This document shows positions 16,339 to 24,428 of a DNA stretch of 42,828 nt, in pieces. The DNA is from Candidatus Cibiobacter qucibialis (lineage in GTDB: Bacteria > Bacillota > Clostridia > Oscillospirales > Ruminococcaceae). The stretch's first letter is position 1. Each line of letters opens with the position of its first letter. Under the pieces are notes generated by a model. That model did no database searches and was not told where the DNA came from. It saw only the letters and a list, made by a program, of their open reading frames with translations. Where the stretch lies: contig SAUS01000016.1 in the NCBI GenBank assembly GCA_004000625.1, positions 1 to 42,828 of the forward strand. Reading direction: 5' to 3'. The position numbers and the translations under genes are program-made.

Positions 16339-17214
16339 ATGGATACCACAACAAAACTAAAAGTCGGCTTTGCGGCCTTGATGATCCTGTCCGGCATTGG
16401 GGTGGCATCGTACCCGGTTATCAGCAACGCGGTGGCGCAGCGCCACGCCAGCGAAGCGATCCAAAATTACGATGATACCGTAAAAAGCATGGATACCGAA
16501 AAACTGGACGCCGCCAAGGAGGCCGCCCGCCGCTATAACCAGCAGCTGGACAGCGCCGTGGAGCGCGATGCCGCAGGCGAAGCGGAGGATACCGGCACCA
16601 GCTATGTGGACCTTGTGGATGTGGGCGAAAGCCTGGGGTATATCACCATCCCGAAAATTGACGTCAACCTGCCCATTTACGAAGGCACCAGCGATGATGT
16701 GCTGCAAAGGGGCGTCGGCCATCTGGAAGGCTCCAGCTACCCCCTTGGCGGCGAAAGCACCCACAGCGTGCTGACCGGCCACCGCGGCCTGCCCGAAGCC
16801 GTGCTGTTCACCGACCTGGACAAGCTGGAAGAGGGCGACTGTTTCTACCTGCATATTCTGGATGAAACGCTGGCGTACCAGGTGGATCAAATCAAAGTGG
16901 TGGAACCGGAGCACACCGAGGATCTGGAAATCACCGCGGGGCAGGATTACTGCACCCTTGTTACCTGCACGCCGTATGCCATCAACACCCACCGCATGCT
17001 TGTGCGCGGCACCCGCATCCCTTATAATGGAGAGGAAGAAACCAACACCCCGCAGGCCGTGCAGTATCAGGCACTGCGCACCGGAACGGTGGTCAAGCGC
17101 GTGGTGGATGCCTGGCCGTGGATCGCGGTAACGGGCAGCATTGTGATCGGCGGCGAAGCGCTGCTGCTGCTTTTGCTGCTGCACCGCTGCAAAAAGCGCG
17201 AGGAGGATGACTAA
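16339..17214 (+). CDS. srtC: Class C sortase (pilin polymerase), apparently lidless
   Basis: 291 residues. An N-terminal membrane helix (residues 8-30) and a C-terminal helix (about 254-280) flank the catalytic domain. The active-site triad is visible: His148 in TGHRGLP, Cys210 in TLVTCTPY, and Arg219 in NTHRMLVRG. The GHLEGSSYPLGG stretch is typical of class C enzymes that polymerise pilins. The DPF/DPW lid motif usual in this class is absent; the corresponding stretch runs AEDTGTSYVDLVDVGESLGY. It lies downstream of the pilin and 0 bp from a second sortase (TAA then ATG). The ribosome site is modest (GGTGA 7 nt before ATG 16339). It is probably the enzyme that builds the shaft, or a partner to the other one. 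Confidence 0.92.
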   Translation: MDTTTKLKVGFAALMILSGIGVASYPVISNAVAQRHASEAIQNYDDTVKSMDTEKLDAAKEAARRYNQQLDSAVERDAAGEAEDTGTSYVDLVDVGESLGYITIPKIDVNLPIYEGTSDDVLQRGVGHLEGSSYPLGGESTHSVLTGHRGLPEAVLFTDLDKLEEGDCFYLHILDETLAYQVDQIKVVEPEHTEDLEITAGQDYCTLVTCTPYAINTHRMLVRGTRIPYNGEEETNTPQAVQYQALRTGTVVKRVVDAWPWIAVTGSIVIGGEALLLLLLLHRCKKREEDD

Positions 17215-18228
17215 ATGGGACGGCTGATTGCTAAAATTCTGGCCTGGCTGGCCATTTTGCTGGGGCTGGCGCTGTTGATACAGCCCACCGCCGCCCAGTG
17301 GTGGACCAGCACCCGCAACGCCAAAACCGCTGCGCAGTTTGCGGCCCGCGCCGAAGCCCAGCCCACCGCCCCCGCGGCGGAGGAAACCACAGCCGACCCC
17401 CCGGAGCCGGAACGCGCCTACCCTGAACTGTACGCCGCGATGCAGGACTATAACGCGGAAATTTACGCCGGGGGCCAAAGCGGCCTGACCGACCCGTTCG
17501 CCTACGAGGAAGCCCCGCTGGACCTTGCTGCCTATGGCTATGACGATGATGTGCTGGCTGTGCTGTGGATCCCGCGCCTGAACCTGGAGCTGCCCGTTTA
17601 CCTGGGCGCCAGCCGCGAAAACCTGGCCAAAGGCGCGGCGCTGCTGGGCCAGACCTCGATGCCGCTGGGCGGCGAAAACACCAACACCGTGATTGCCGCC
17701 CACCGCGGCTATTATGGCGCGGAAATGCTGCGCAACGTGCAGCAGATCCAGGTGGGGGACAAGATCCAGCTGACCACCCCGTGGGAAACGCTGATTTACC
17801 GCGTGAGCGAGCTGAAAATTATTGACCCCAGTGATATCAACGCCGTGCTGATCCAGCCGGGGCGGGACCTGCTGACCCTTTCCACCTGCCACCCCTACAC
17901 CCGCAACAGCCAGCGCTACCTGGTAATTGCGGAGCACGACACCGCCGCTGCGGACACCACCAAAGAGGAGGATTTGCAGGAAAGCGCCGCTACCTGGGAC
18001 GAAACGCCGCGCCAGGTGACCGTGGAGGATGCCGGCGGCAGCTCCATTGCCGAAGTGGCCCCCCAGGCCCTGACCCCATTGCCGGGGGAGGGCAGCGCGG
18101 AATCCGAGGGGAGCGCGATCTCCAATACCATGATCTGGCTGGAAAACAACGCACTGTGGGCCGGGCTGGTGGTTATTGCCGCCGCCGTTGGCATTATGGT
18201 GATATGGAAAAAACACCGGGAGGATTAA
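17215..18228 (+). CDS. Second sortase, class C-like with DPF lid
   Basis: 337 residues with an N-terminal signal anchor (LAWLAILLGLALLIQ) and a C-terminal membrane helix (WAGLVVIAAAVGIMVIW). A DPF lid motif is at residues 93-95. The catalytic residues are His163 (IAAHRGYYG), Cys225 (TLSTCHPY) and Arg234 (NSQRYLV). The TCHPY-N-QR signature differs from the TCTPY-NTHR of its neighbour, so the two enzymes probably handle different substrates or steps: shaft polymerisation against adhesin addition or wall anchoring. The ATG follows the previous stop directly, implying coupling. The 100-residue tail after the catalytic domain is acidic and low complexity. Confidence 0.9.
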   Translation: MGRLIAKILAWLAILLGLALLIQPTAAQWWTSTRNAKTAAQFAARAEAQPTAPAAEETTADPPEPERAYPELYAAMQDYNAEIYAGGQSGLTDPFAYEEAPLDLAAYGYDDDVLAVLWIPRLNLELPVYLGASRENLAKGAALLGQTSMPLGGENTNTVIAAHRGYYGAEMLRNVQQIQVGDKIQLTTPWETLIYRVSELKIIDPSDINAVLIQPGRDLLTLSTCHPYTRNSQRYLVIAEHDTAAADTTKEEDLQESAATWDETPRQVTVEDAGGSSIAEVAPQALTPLPGEGSAESEGSAISNTMIWLENNALWAGLVVIAAAVGIMVIWKKHRED

Positions 18229-18230
18229 CC

Positions 18231-19190
18231 ATGCAGTACACACAGCAGGCCGCCGCCGTTACGGCCGAAGTAAACAAGGCCGTGCAGGGCAAACAGCAAA
18301 CGGTAAACACCATCTGGATGGCCATGCTGGCGGGCGGCCATGTGCTGATTGAGGATATTCCCGGTGTGGGCAAAACCACGCTGGCGCTGGCCTTTGCCCG
18401 CGCGCTGGACCTGAAAGAAAGCCGCGTGCAGTTTACGCCGGATGTTCTGCCGTCCGATTTGGTGGGATTTTCTGTTTACCAGAAAGAGACCGGCAAGTTT
18501 GTGTACCACGCCGGTGCGGTGATGTGCAACCTGTTTTTGGGCGATGAGATCAACCGTACCTCCTCCCGCACGCAGTCGGCTTTGTTGGAAGTGATGGAAG
18601 AAGGCACGGTGACGGTGGACGGCGTTACCCGCCCGGTGCCCGCACCCTTTACCGTAATTGCAACCGAGAACCCCATCGGCGCCGCCGGCACGCAGATGCT
18701 GCCGCAGTCTCAGCTGGACCGTTTCATGGTCTGCGCCGTAATGGGCTACCCCGATGAGGAAGCGGAGCTGGCAATTTTGGCCGGGCAGAGCAAAGGCCGC
18801 CTGCTGGACCGTGTGCGCCCCGTTGCCGGTCAGGCGGATCTGCTTGCCATGCAGCAGGAGGTCAGCACGGTATTTGTGCATGAGCTGATGTACCGCTACA
18901 TTGTGGCGCTGGCCCAGGCCAGCCGCAAGGACCCGCGCCTGGCCGTGGGGTTAAGCCCCCGTGCCACCCTGGCGCTGGCCAGCATGACGCGCGCGGCGGC
19001 GTACCTGGCGGGGCGGGATTTTGTTGCCCCGCAGGATGTGACCGCTGTGTTTGATGCGGTTGCCCGCCACCGCCTGGTGCTGAATGACCAGGCCCGCGCA
19101 GGCGGCGAAACGGTGGACAGCGTAATGCAGGACCTGCTGCGCACCGTGCCGCGCCCACGCCCCGAAAAGGCTGACCGCCATGGCAGGTAA
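18231..19190 (+). CDS. MoxR-family AAA+ ATPase
   Basis: 319 residues. The start is ATG 18231, with GGGAGGA 7 nt upstream, inside the same operon and 2 bp after the sortase stop. Walker A (IPGVGKTT) is at residues 43-50, and the Walker B region reads NLFLGDEINR. The family sensor segments are present (ATENPIGAAGTQMLPQSQLDRF). MoxR ATPases act as chaperone-like partners of DUF58/VWA proteins encoded next to them, and that is the arrangement here. The last codons overlap the DUF58 gene by 11 bases. Its role beside a pilus locus is unproven; assembly or quality control of surface proteins is one possibility. Confidence 0.93.
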   Translation: MQYTQQAAAVTAEVNKAVQGKQQTVNTIWMAMLAGGHVLIEDIPGVGKTTLALAFARALDLKESRVQFTPDVLPSDLVGFSVYQKETGKFVYHAGAVMCNLFLGDEINRTSSRTQSALLEVMEEGTVTVDGVTRPVPAPFTVIATENPIGAAGTQMLPQSQLDRFMVCAVMGYPDEEAELAILAGQSKGRLLDRVRPVAGQADLLAMQQEVSTVFVHELMYRYIVALAQASRKDPRLAVGLSPRATLALASMTRAAAYLAGRDFVAPQDVTAVFDAVARHRLVLNDQARAGGETVDSVMQDLLRTVPRPRPEKADRHGR

Positions 19191-22100
19191 GCTGGGCCGG
19201 GCGCTGGTGCTTTTGGTGCTGCTGGCCGCGGCGCTCATCACCCAGGCACCGCTGGCGGTGTTCCTGTTAGCGTTTGCGCTGGTGCTTCTGGTGCTGCTGC
19301 GGCTGGATGCCGCCTATCTGCGCAGGCAGGTAACGGCAGAGCTGCTGGTGCCGGACAAACCCGTGATACAGGGCGAAGATTTTACCCTGACGGTTCGGCT
19401 GCGCAACCGCAGCCGGTTGCCCATCCCTGCGCTTGTGGTGCTGCTGAACGCCGCCGATGAATGGGGCGGGGGGCAGATCACCCTGCGCTGCGCCGCCATG
19501 CTGGGCGGCAGAGAGCGCGCCGAACAGCGCATTACCTTAAACGCAGGCAAAAGCGGCGTGTGGAGCATTGCGGTGCGGGGCATCACCCTGCGGGATCACC
19601 TGGGGGTGTTCACCGCGGCATGCCCGGCTGCCGTGCAAAGCCGGAGCATCTGTGTGCTGCCCGCTGCCGCGGCTGGCAAAGCCAAAGCGGAAACCGCCCC
19701 CGATGAGGACGGCGACGAAGCCGACACCCGCGCCGCCCTGGGCGGCAGCTATGAGCTGCGGGAGTACCGGGACGGGGATACCCTCAAGCAGGTACACTGG
19801 AAGCTGAGCGCCAAGCTGGACCGCCTGATGGTGCGCGAACCGCTGACCGCCCTGCGCGCTGCCCTGACCCCCGGTGGGGACCTGGACGGAGCGGAGGAAT
19901 GGGGGGATTTTCCCCAACAGGCGGCGAAGCACCGCAAAAACCCGCCCAAGCGCAAAAAAGAACGTACTGCCCTGAGCCGGCGCGGCGCTGCCGACCCCGG
20001 CAGCGGGCTGAAGTTTGTGGACCGTGTGCTGGTGAGCACCCAGCGCCCCGCAGCGCACCCCGCGTTGTGGCTGGCGGCAGATGCCGCGCTGCTGCTGGCG
20101 CTCACCTTTGGTTTGCTGCTGGTGCTTTCTACCGGGTTCGGCATTGCGGTGCCGTTGTGGGTGTGGCCCGCGGCAGCCGCTTTCTGCGCCGGGTGGGCGC
20201 TGTTCCTGCGTGCGCCGCAAGCCCTGCGCCGCTGGGGGCTGCTGGCGGGGGTGATTGCGTATCTTGTGGTGTTGTTCATCTGCCAGCGGAACTTTTTGGC
20301 CGGGGCGCAGCAGTGCGCCGGGAACATTGCCCAAAGCCTGAACGCCCGCCTTGGCAGCGCGCTGCCGGTGGCCCAGGGCGGCAGTGCGGCGCAGCTGGGG
20401 CTGTTTTTGCTGCTGGCCGCCCTGCCCGTTACCGGGGCGCTGGCCGCTGCGGCCCTGCGCCGTGCGGATGCCCTGCTGCTGGATCTAATGCTGCTGCCCG
20501 TTGTTGTGCTGCTGGCGCTGGCCGGGGCCGCGCCGGCTGTGCCCGCCTGCCTGCTGCTGTTGGCCGGTTGGATGGGGGCGTGGGCGGCTTCCTGCTCGGT
20601 GCAGCGGCGGGCCTTGTGGGGCAGGCGCGATACCGAAAACTACCGCCAGAACCTTTGCCGCCATTATAACATCCAAAAGTCTGCCGCGCTGGCGGCGGGC
20701 GGGCTTTGCCTTACGCTGGCGCTGCCCTGTTGGTGGCTGCTGCGCCCGGCGCTGGGGGTTCCCCTTGGCTGGCTGCAGCCCGCGGCCCAGCGGGTGGAAT
20801 CCGCCGCGCTGAGCACCGCCATTACCTGGTTGCCGCGGATCAGCGGCGGCAGGCTGAACATTCAGGTAGAAGCCGCTGCCGGTGGTGTGGCGGATGGCGC
20901 CTTGAGCCAGGGCGGGGGTATCCAGGTCAGCGGAGTGACGGATCTGGCCCTGACCGCCAGCGACAAACCCGAAGAAACCGTATACCTGCGGGGATTTATC
21001 GGCGGCAGTTATGACGGCACCACCTGGCAGGCTCCTGATGCCGATGCCTTTGACAGCGCTGCTATGAACTGGAAAACCGAGGATAACGCCCGGCTGACCA
21101 TTGCAAGCCTGCCGTTTTTGCGCACCGCCTATGACGGCACCGCCCAGCCCCAGACGCTGACGGTGGAGCGCATCCACGCCGATACCCAGTACACCTATGC
21201 ACCGTACAACGCCTACTGGGGCGATTATTACACCATCCAGGGCGATGGCGCCGCCGCGGGCCAGACCGCGCAGGACGATGTGTTCCTGTATTACCCGCGG
21301 GATACCGCCCAAACCCAGCTGGAAGCCCGCGCCGATGCCGACCCCAGCGTGCTGGACCGGATGGAAGCATCCTATGCCGCTTACGCCGCCAGCCGCTACA
21401 CCGCCGTGCCGGACGGCTATGACGAGCTGCAAACCCTGTGCGATGAAGCCAAAAAGGACCAGAAGCTGACCGAAGCTGTGGACATTGGCGATTACATCCG
21501 CGCCTACCTAAACACCAACTACCAGTATAACGCCAGCGCTCCCCAGCCGCCGGAGGGGGCCGACCCCATCCGTTACTTTTTAACGGAATCCAAACAGGGG
21601 TACAGTGTGCAGTTTGCTTCGGCGGCGGTGGTTATGTTCCGCATGTTCGGGCTGCCTGCGCGCTATGTGGTGGGCTATGCCGCGCCGCAAAGCCTGTTTA
21701 CCCAACAGGAGGACGGCAGCTGGCACGCCATTTTGCAGGACGATAACGCTCACGCCTGGGCGGAGGTGTACATTTCCGGCCAGGGCTGGACCCCCATGGA
21801 GATGACCCCCGGCGTGCTGGTCAGTGCCCAACAGGCCGACCTGCGCACCGACCCGCTGCCCGAAACTCAAGGTCAAGACACCGCCCCCGCAGCAGGGGAG
21901 AGCAGCACAAACGAACCCGCAGCCACCATCGTGCCCCGCAGCAGGCTGGTTTTGGCGGCGTTGCTGGGGGGCTGCCTGTTGGCTGCTGTGGTGCTGCTGG
22001 TGCTGGCCCGCCGCCATGCCATGGGGTATGGCCGGGGCAACTGCAACGCGCGGGTGCTGGCCGTGTTTGGCAGCATCTACCGCCTTTTGGTGCGTCGCGG

Positions 22101-22341
22101 CCTGCCGCCGGATACACCATCCGATGCGCCGGAGTTTGCCGCATTTTTGCAAAGTTGTGTCCCCGCCCTTGAACCCCAGGATGCCGAAGCTCTGCTGGCA
22201 TTGGCCCAAGCCGCCCAATTTGGCGCAGGTACGATGACTGAGCAGGATACGGACAAAATGAGAAAACTTTACCAGGTTATAAAACACACTGGAAAACGGA
22301 AACAGAGCCAAAAATCGGTTGAAAAACAGAGCCAGGAATGA
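19180..22341 (+). CDS. DUF58-transglutaminase fusion membrane protein with a Ser in place of the catalytic Cys
   Basis: 1053 residues. Two N-terminal membrane helices precede a DUF58 domain, whose hallmark ELREYRDGDTLKQVHWKLSA lies around residues 191-210. A Lys-rich linker, several membrane helices (about 290-560) and an extracellular part follow. The transglutaminase-like core (about 760-880) ends before a final helix near 925-945 and a cytoplasmic tail. Usually DUF58 and TgpA-like transglutaminase proteins are separate neighbours; here they are one chain. In the core, the position expected to be the nucleophilic Cys reads GYSVQFAS (Ser809, codon AGT). The His is kept (NAHAW, His858) and the acidic residue is Glu874 (PMEMTPG). 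The protein may be a non-catalytic or altered-chemistry version. It forms an operon with MoxR and the pilus sortases. Confidence 0.88.
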   Translation: MAGKLGRALVLLVLLAAALITQAPLAVFLLAFALVLLVLLRLDAAYLRRQVTAELLVPDKPVIQGEDFTLTVRLRNRSRLPIPALVVLLNAADEWGGGQITLRCAAMLGGRERAEQRITLNAGKSGVWSIAVRGITLRDHLGVFTAACPAAVQSRSICVLPAAAAGKAKAETAPDEDGDEADTRAALGGSYELREYRDGDTLKQVHWKLSAKLDRLMVREPLTALRAALTPGGDLDGAEEWGDFPQQAAKHRKNPPKRKKERTALSRRGAADPGSGLKFVDRVLVSTQRPAAHPALWLAADAALLLALTFGLLLVLSTGFGIAVPLWVWPAAAAFCAGWALFLRAPQALRRWGLLAGVIAYLVVLFICQRNFLAGAQQCAGNIAQSLNARLGSALPVAQGGSAAQLGLFLLLAALPVTGALAAAALRRADALLLDLMLLPVVVLLALAGAAPAVPACLLLLAGWMGAWAASCSVQRRALWGRRDTENYRQNLCRHYNIQKSAALAAGGLCLTLALPCWWLLRPALGVPLGWLQPAAQRVESAALSTAITWLPRISGGRLNIQVEAAAGGVADGALSQGGGIQVSGVTDLALTASDKPEETVYLRGFIGGSYDGTTWQAPDADAFDSAAMNWKTEDNARLTIASLPFLRTAYDGTAQPQTLTVERIHADTQYTYAPYNAYWGDYYTIQGDGAAAGQTAQDDVFLYYPRDTAQTQLEARADADPSVLDRMEASYAAYAASRYTAVPDGYDELQTLCDEAKKDQKLTEAVDIGDYIRAYLNTNYQYNASAPQPPEGADPIRYFLTESKQGYSVQFASAAVVMFRMFGLPARYVVGYAAPQSLFTQQEDGSWHAILQDDNAHAWAEVYISGQGWTPMEMTPGVLVSAQQADLRTDPLPETQGQDTAPAAGESSTNEPAATIVPRSRLVLAALLGGCLLAAVVLLVLARRHAMGYGRGNCNARVLAVFGSIYRLLVRRGLPPDTPSDAPEFAAFLQSCVPALEPQDAEALLALAQAAQFGAGTMTEQDTDKMRKLYQVIKHTGKRKQSQKSVEKQSQE

Positions 22342-22347
22342 TATAAT
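22319..22347 (+). promoter_or_regulatory. Promoter at the end of the transglutaminase gene
   Basis: TTGAAA (22319-22324) and TATAAT (22342-22347) are exactly 17 bp apart, overlapping the stop codon of the upstream gene. It would start a leader of more than 200 nt before the LacI-family gene. Confidence 0.7.
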
Positions 22348-22415
22348 GACCCCATACTGGGGTAGCGTGTTCTTTGCTTTCTTTGCACAGGGGGCTACCA
22401 TGATCCAGGGAAATG

Positions 22416-22424
22416 TGGTATAAT
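22416..22424 (+). promoter_or_regulatory. Extended -10 promoter candidate for lacI-type gene
   Basis: TGGTATAAT is a full extended -10 element about 145 bp upstream of the regulator. Between it and the gene lies AAACGTTAAC (about 22548-22557), a sequence of the CG-centred kind bound by LacI/GalR proteins, just before the ribosome binding site. An autoregulatory operator is plausible but not proven. Confidence 0.45.
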
Positions 22425-22569
22425 ATGTTAAGCCTATTAACCAAGTAGGGAATGGCCGGGGTGGGGGACTGGTTTCTGGAACAGTACCCTGGGAACTGCC
22501 CGTGGGGCGGAAAACCGGCAAGGACAGAAAGAAGATCTTATAGAAGCAAACGTTAACAGGAGTAAACCC

Positions 22570-23592
22570 ATGCCGCGCCGTAAACAGACAGAAGGAGAAA
22601 AAAAAATTGACATCAGCCAGATGGCTGAAGACCTTGGCGTGTCCAAGACCACGGTATCCCGTGCCCTTTCGGGCAATGGCCGTGTCAGCGAAGCGACCCG
22701 CGCCCGCGTGGTCCAGTACGCCAAAGAGAAAAACTATGTGCCCAATATGCTGGCACGCGGGTTGGTAACCCAGCAGTCTTATAATATCTCACTGGTGTTC
22801 TCGCGCCAGTTCGGCAACCTTGCCGCACCATTTTTGCGCAAAACCGTCAGCGCCGTGTACGATATTGCCACCCGCAATGATTACGATGTGCTGATGACGA
22901 TGGTGGGCGAGCAGGAAACAAGCCCGATGCAGCGTCTACTGGTCAACCGCAAGATTGATGGCGTGATTCTGGCCCGCACGCTGGAGCGTGATCCCCTGAT
23001 CCCCATGCTGCAAAAAAGCGGCATCCCCTTTGTTGCCATTGGCCGCCCGGCTGACCAGGATGTCATCTCGGTGGACCATGATCAGGTGGGCGGCTGCCGC
23101 GAGCTGGTCAGCCTGCTGCTGATGAAGGGCCTGCATCGCATTGCTTTGCTGGGCGGATCCATGCTGTACACCGTCAACCAGTCCCGCCTGGAAGGCTATA
23201 AGCAGGCGCATGACCGCGCCTGCTGCAAGATTGATGAGAGCCTGCTGTTTTTGGAGCTGGAAAGCGACGATCTACGCACCAGCGCTGTGGAGCTCGCGGT
23301 ACAGCGTGGGGCGGACTGCATCCTGTGCATGGATGACCAGGTTGCCCTGCTGGCTTTGAGCACCCTGAGACAGCTGAACCTGCGCGTGCCGCAGGATATC
23401 CGTCTTGCCTCCCTGTATGACGACGAAGCGCTGCAGGGGTGTACGCCACAGATCACGGCGGTCTCTTTTGATGCCGAACAGCTGGGCCGCCGTACCGCAC
23501 AGCAGCTGCTTTCCCTCATCCGCCACCAGCCGGTGGAAACCCGCACCCTGCTGGGGTACCAGGTGGGGTTGCGCTTATCGACCCAGACCTGA
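22570..23592 (+). CDS. LacI/GalR-family transcriptional regulator
   Basis: 340 residues. An N-terminal LacI-type helix-turn-helix spans about residues 13-50 (ISQMAEDLGVSKTTVSRALSGNG). A periplasmic-binding-protein-like effector domain follows, with NISLVFSRQFGNLAAPF at its start and SVDHDQVGG in the middle. Such regulators repress sugar-use genes until a sugar binds. The start ATG 22570 has CAGGAG 9 nt upstream. It is a single-gene unit between its own promoters and terminator. The nearest plausible target in the window is the ROK kinase gene downstream, but no shared operator was identified. Confidence 0.93.
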   Translation: MPRRKQTEGEKKIDISQMAEDLGVSKTTVSRALSGNGRVSEATRARVVQYAKEKNYVPNMLARGLVTQQSYNISLVFSRQFGNLAAPFLRKTVSAVYDIATRNDYDVLMTMVGEQETSPMQRLLVNRKIDGVILARTLERDPLIPMLQKSGIPFVAIGRPADQDVISVDHDQVGGCRELVSLLLMKGLHRIALLGGSMLYTVNQSRLEGYKQAHDRACCKIDESLLFLELESDDLRTSAVELAVQRGADCILCMDDQVALLALSTLRQLNLRVPQDIRLASLYDDEALQGCTPQITAVSFDAEQLGRRTAQQLLSLIRHQPVETRTLLGYQVGLRLSTQT

Positions 23593-23617
23593 GAGAAAAG
23601 TAGGAAATTATAAATCA

Positions 23618-23663
23618 ACTGCCCGTACACGGTATGATAAGCCGTTGTGCGGGCAGTTTTTTT
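23618..23663 (+). terminator. Terminator of the LacI-family gene
   Basis: Arms ACTGCCCGTACACGG (23618-23632) and CCGTTGTGCGGGCAGT (23642-23657) pair almost completely and are followed by a run of T. A strong rho-independent terminator. Confidence 0.93.
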
Positions 23664-23734
23664 CGATAAGGGTTTGAAAAAATATGATGGTTACATGCTT
23701 AAAATACTGCGATAAGGCATTGGACCGATTGTAG

Positions 23735-23756
23735 GGCGCGATGCACTCATCGCGCC
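23735..23756. repeat. Intergenic palindrome, copy 2
   Basis: GGCGCGATG-CACT-CATCGCGCC, preceded by TTGTAG. It has the same layout as the palindrome at 16124-16146 (in inverse orientation) with compensated changes in the arms. Nothing else was seen in the surrounding 23.66-23.89 kb. Confidence 0.5.
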
Positions 23757-23893
23757 GGGGCAGCCGGAACCCTGCTGGTTGATCATTCCCGCATCATACT
23801 GCCTGCAGCTCTTTGCCTTAAATCCCGCTTGTGTTGTGCTATTGTTGTACTATTGTTGTGGTATTCATATGAAAATATAGAAGGCGTTATCAA

Positions 23894-24091
23894 TTCCAGG
23901 AAGAGGGCAAACCTGCCGTCAGCCTGACCCCCGGCACCGTGATCACCATCCCGGCCAACGTCAAGCACTGGCACGGTGCCAAGGCCGACAGCTGGTTCAG
24001 CCACATTGCAGTGGAAGTTCCCGGCGAAGATTGCAGCAACGAATGGTGCGAGCCCGTTACCGACGAAGAGTACGCCAAACTGAACGGATGA
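23894..24091 (+). pseudogene. Truncated cupin protein (C-terminal fragment)
   Basis: An open stretch of 65 codons without a start reads FQEEGKPAVSLTPGTVITIP, then KHWHGAKADSWFSHIAVEVPG and ends EEYAKLNG. This is the C-terminal half of a small cupin of the kind often found alone or with carboxymuconolactone decarboxylase-like domains; the metal-binding histidines in KHWHG are intact. An in-frame TGA lies at 23870 and no start follows it. The upstream sequence (23.66-23.89 kb) is unrelated, so the gene lost its 5' part. A MITE copy follows the stop by 15 bp. Confidence 0.75.
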
Positions 24092-24106
24092 GCAGCCGCT
24101 AATAAA

Positions 24107-24278
24107 GGCAACACCGCACAATTCCCGCCTTGCGGCTTAAGCACCGCTCCGGCGGCTGCGGCACGGCATCTGCGTTGCCAAAATGCTCGATAATACACAA
24201 AGTATTATCTGCGCTTTTGGCTTAGCATCTGCCGCACCTCGCTCGCCGTATCGGCACTTAGAATTATGCGGTATTGCC
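24107..24278 (-). mobile_element. MITE copy 3 (172 bp)
   Basis: Inverse orientation: GGCAACACCGCACAATTC at the left and GAATTATGCGGTATTGCC at the right. It is flanked by a perfect 4-bp duplication TAAA (24103-24106 and 24279-24282). It lies between the cupin fragment and a hairpin that looks like its terminator. Confidence 0.93.
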
Positions 24279-24288
24279 TAAAAAATAA

Positions 24289-24358
24289 AATCCAACCGGC
24301 ACGACCCGACAAAAGAGCAGTGGGTAGTGCCGGGTTTACTTTTGGATGCTTTTTTGTC
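24289..24358 (+). terminator. Hairpin with T tract after the cupin fragment
   Basis: ATCCAA and CCGGCAC pair with GTGCCGG and TTGGAT across a loop and an internal bulge, followed by GCTTTTTTG. This is probably the original terminator of the cupin gene, now separated from it by a MITE. Confidence 0.55.
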
Positions 24359-24367
24359 TACAGGTTC

Positions 24368-24396
24368 TTGCGCCGGGGCGGGCAATCTGCTACACT
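24368..24396 (+). promoter_or_regulatory. Promoter of the ROK kinase gene
   Basis: TTGCGC (24368-24373) and TACACT (24391-24396) with a 17-bp spacer, about 35 bp upstream of the kinase start. Confidence 0.6.
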
Positions 24397-24428
24397 GAAA
24401 AAAATGTTATGTACAGGAGGCTGCAATC

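Noticed and set aside
16357..18243. A 628-residue open frame on the minus strand across both sortase genes
   Set aside because: It is antisense to two genes with intact catalytic motifs, lacks a ribosome binding site, and has a composition typical of the reverse frame of GC-rich genes.
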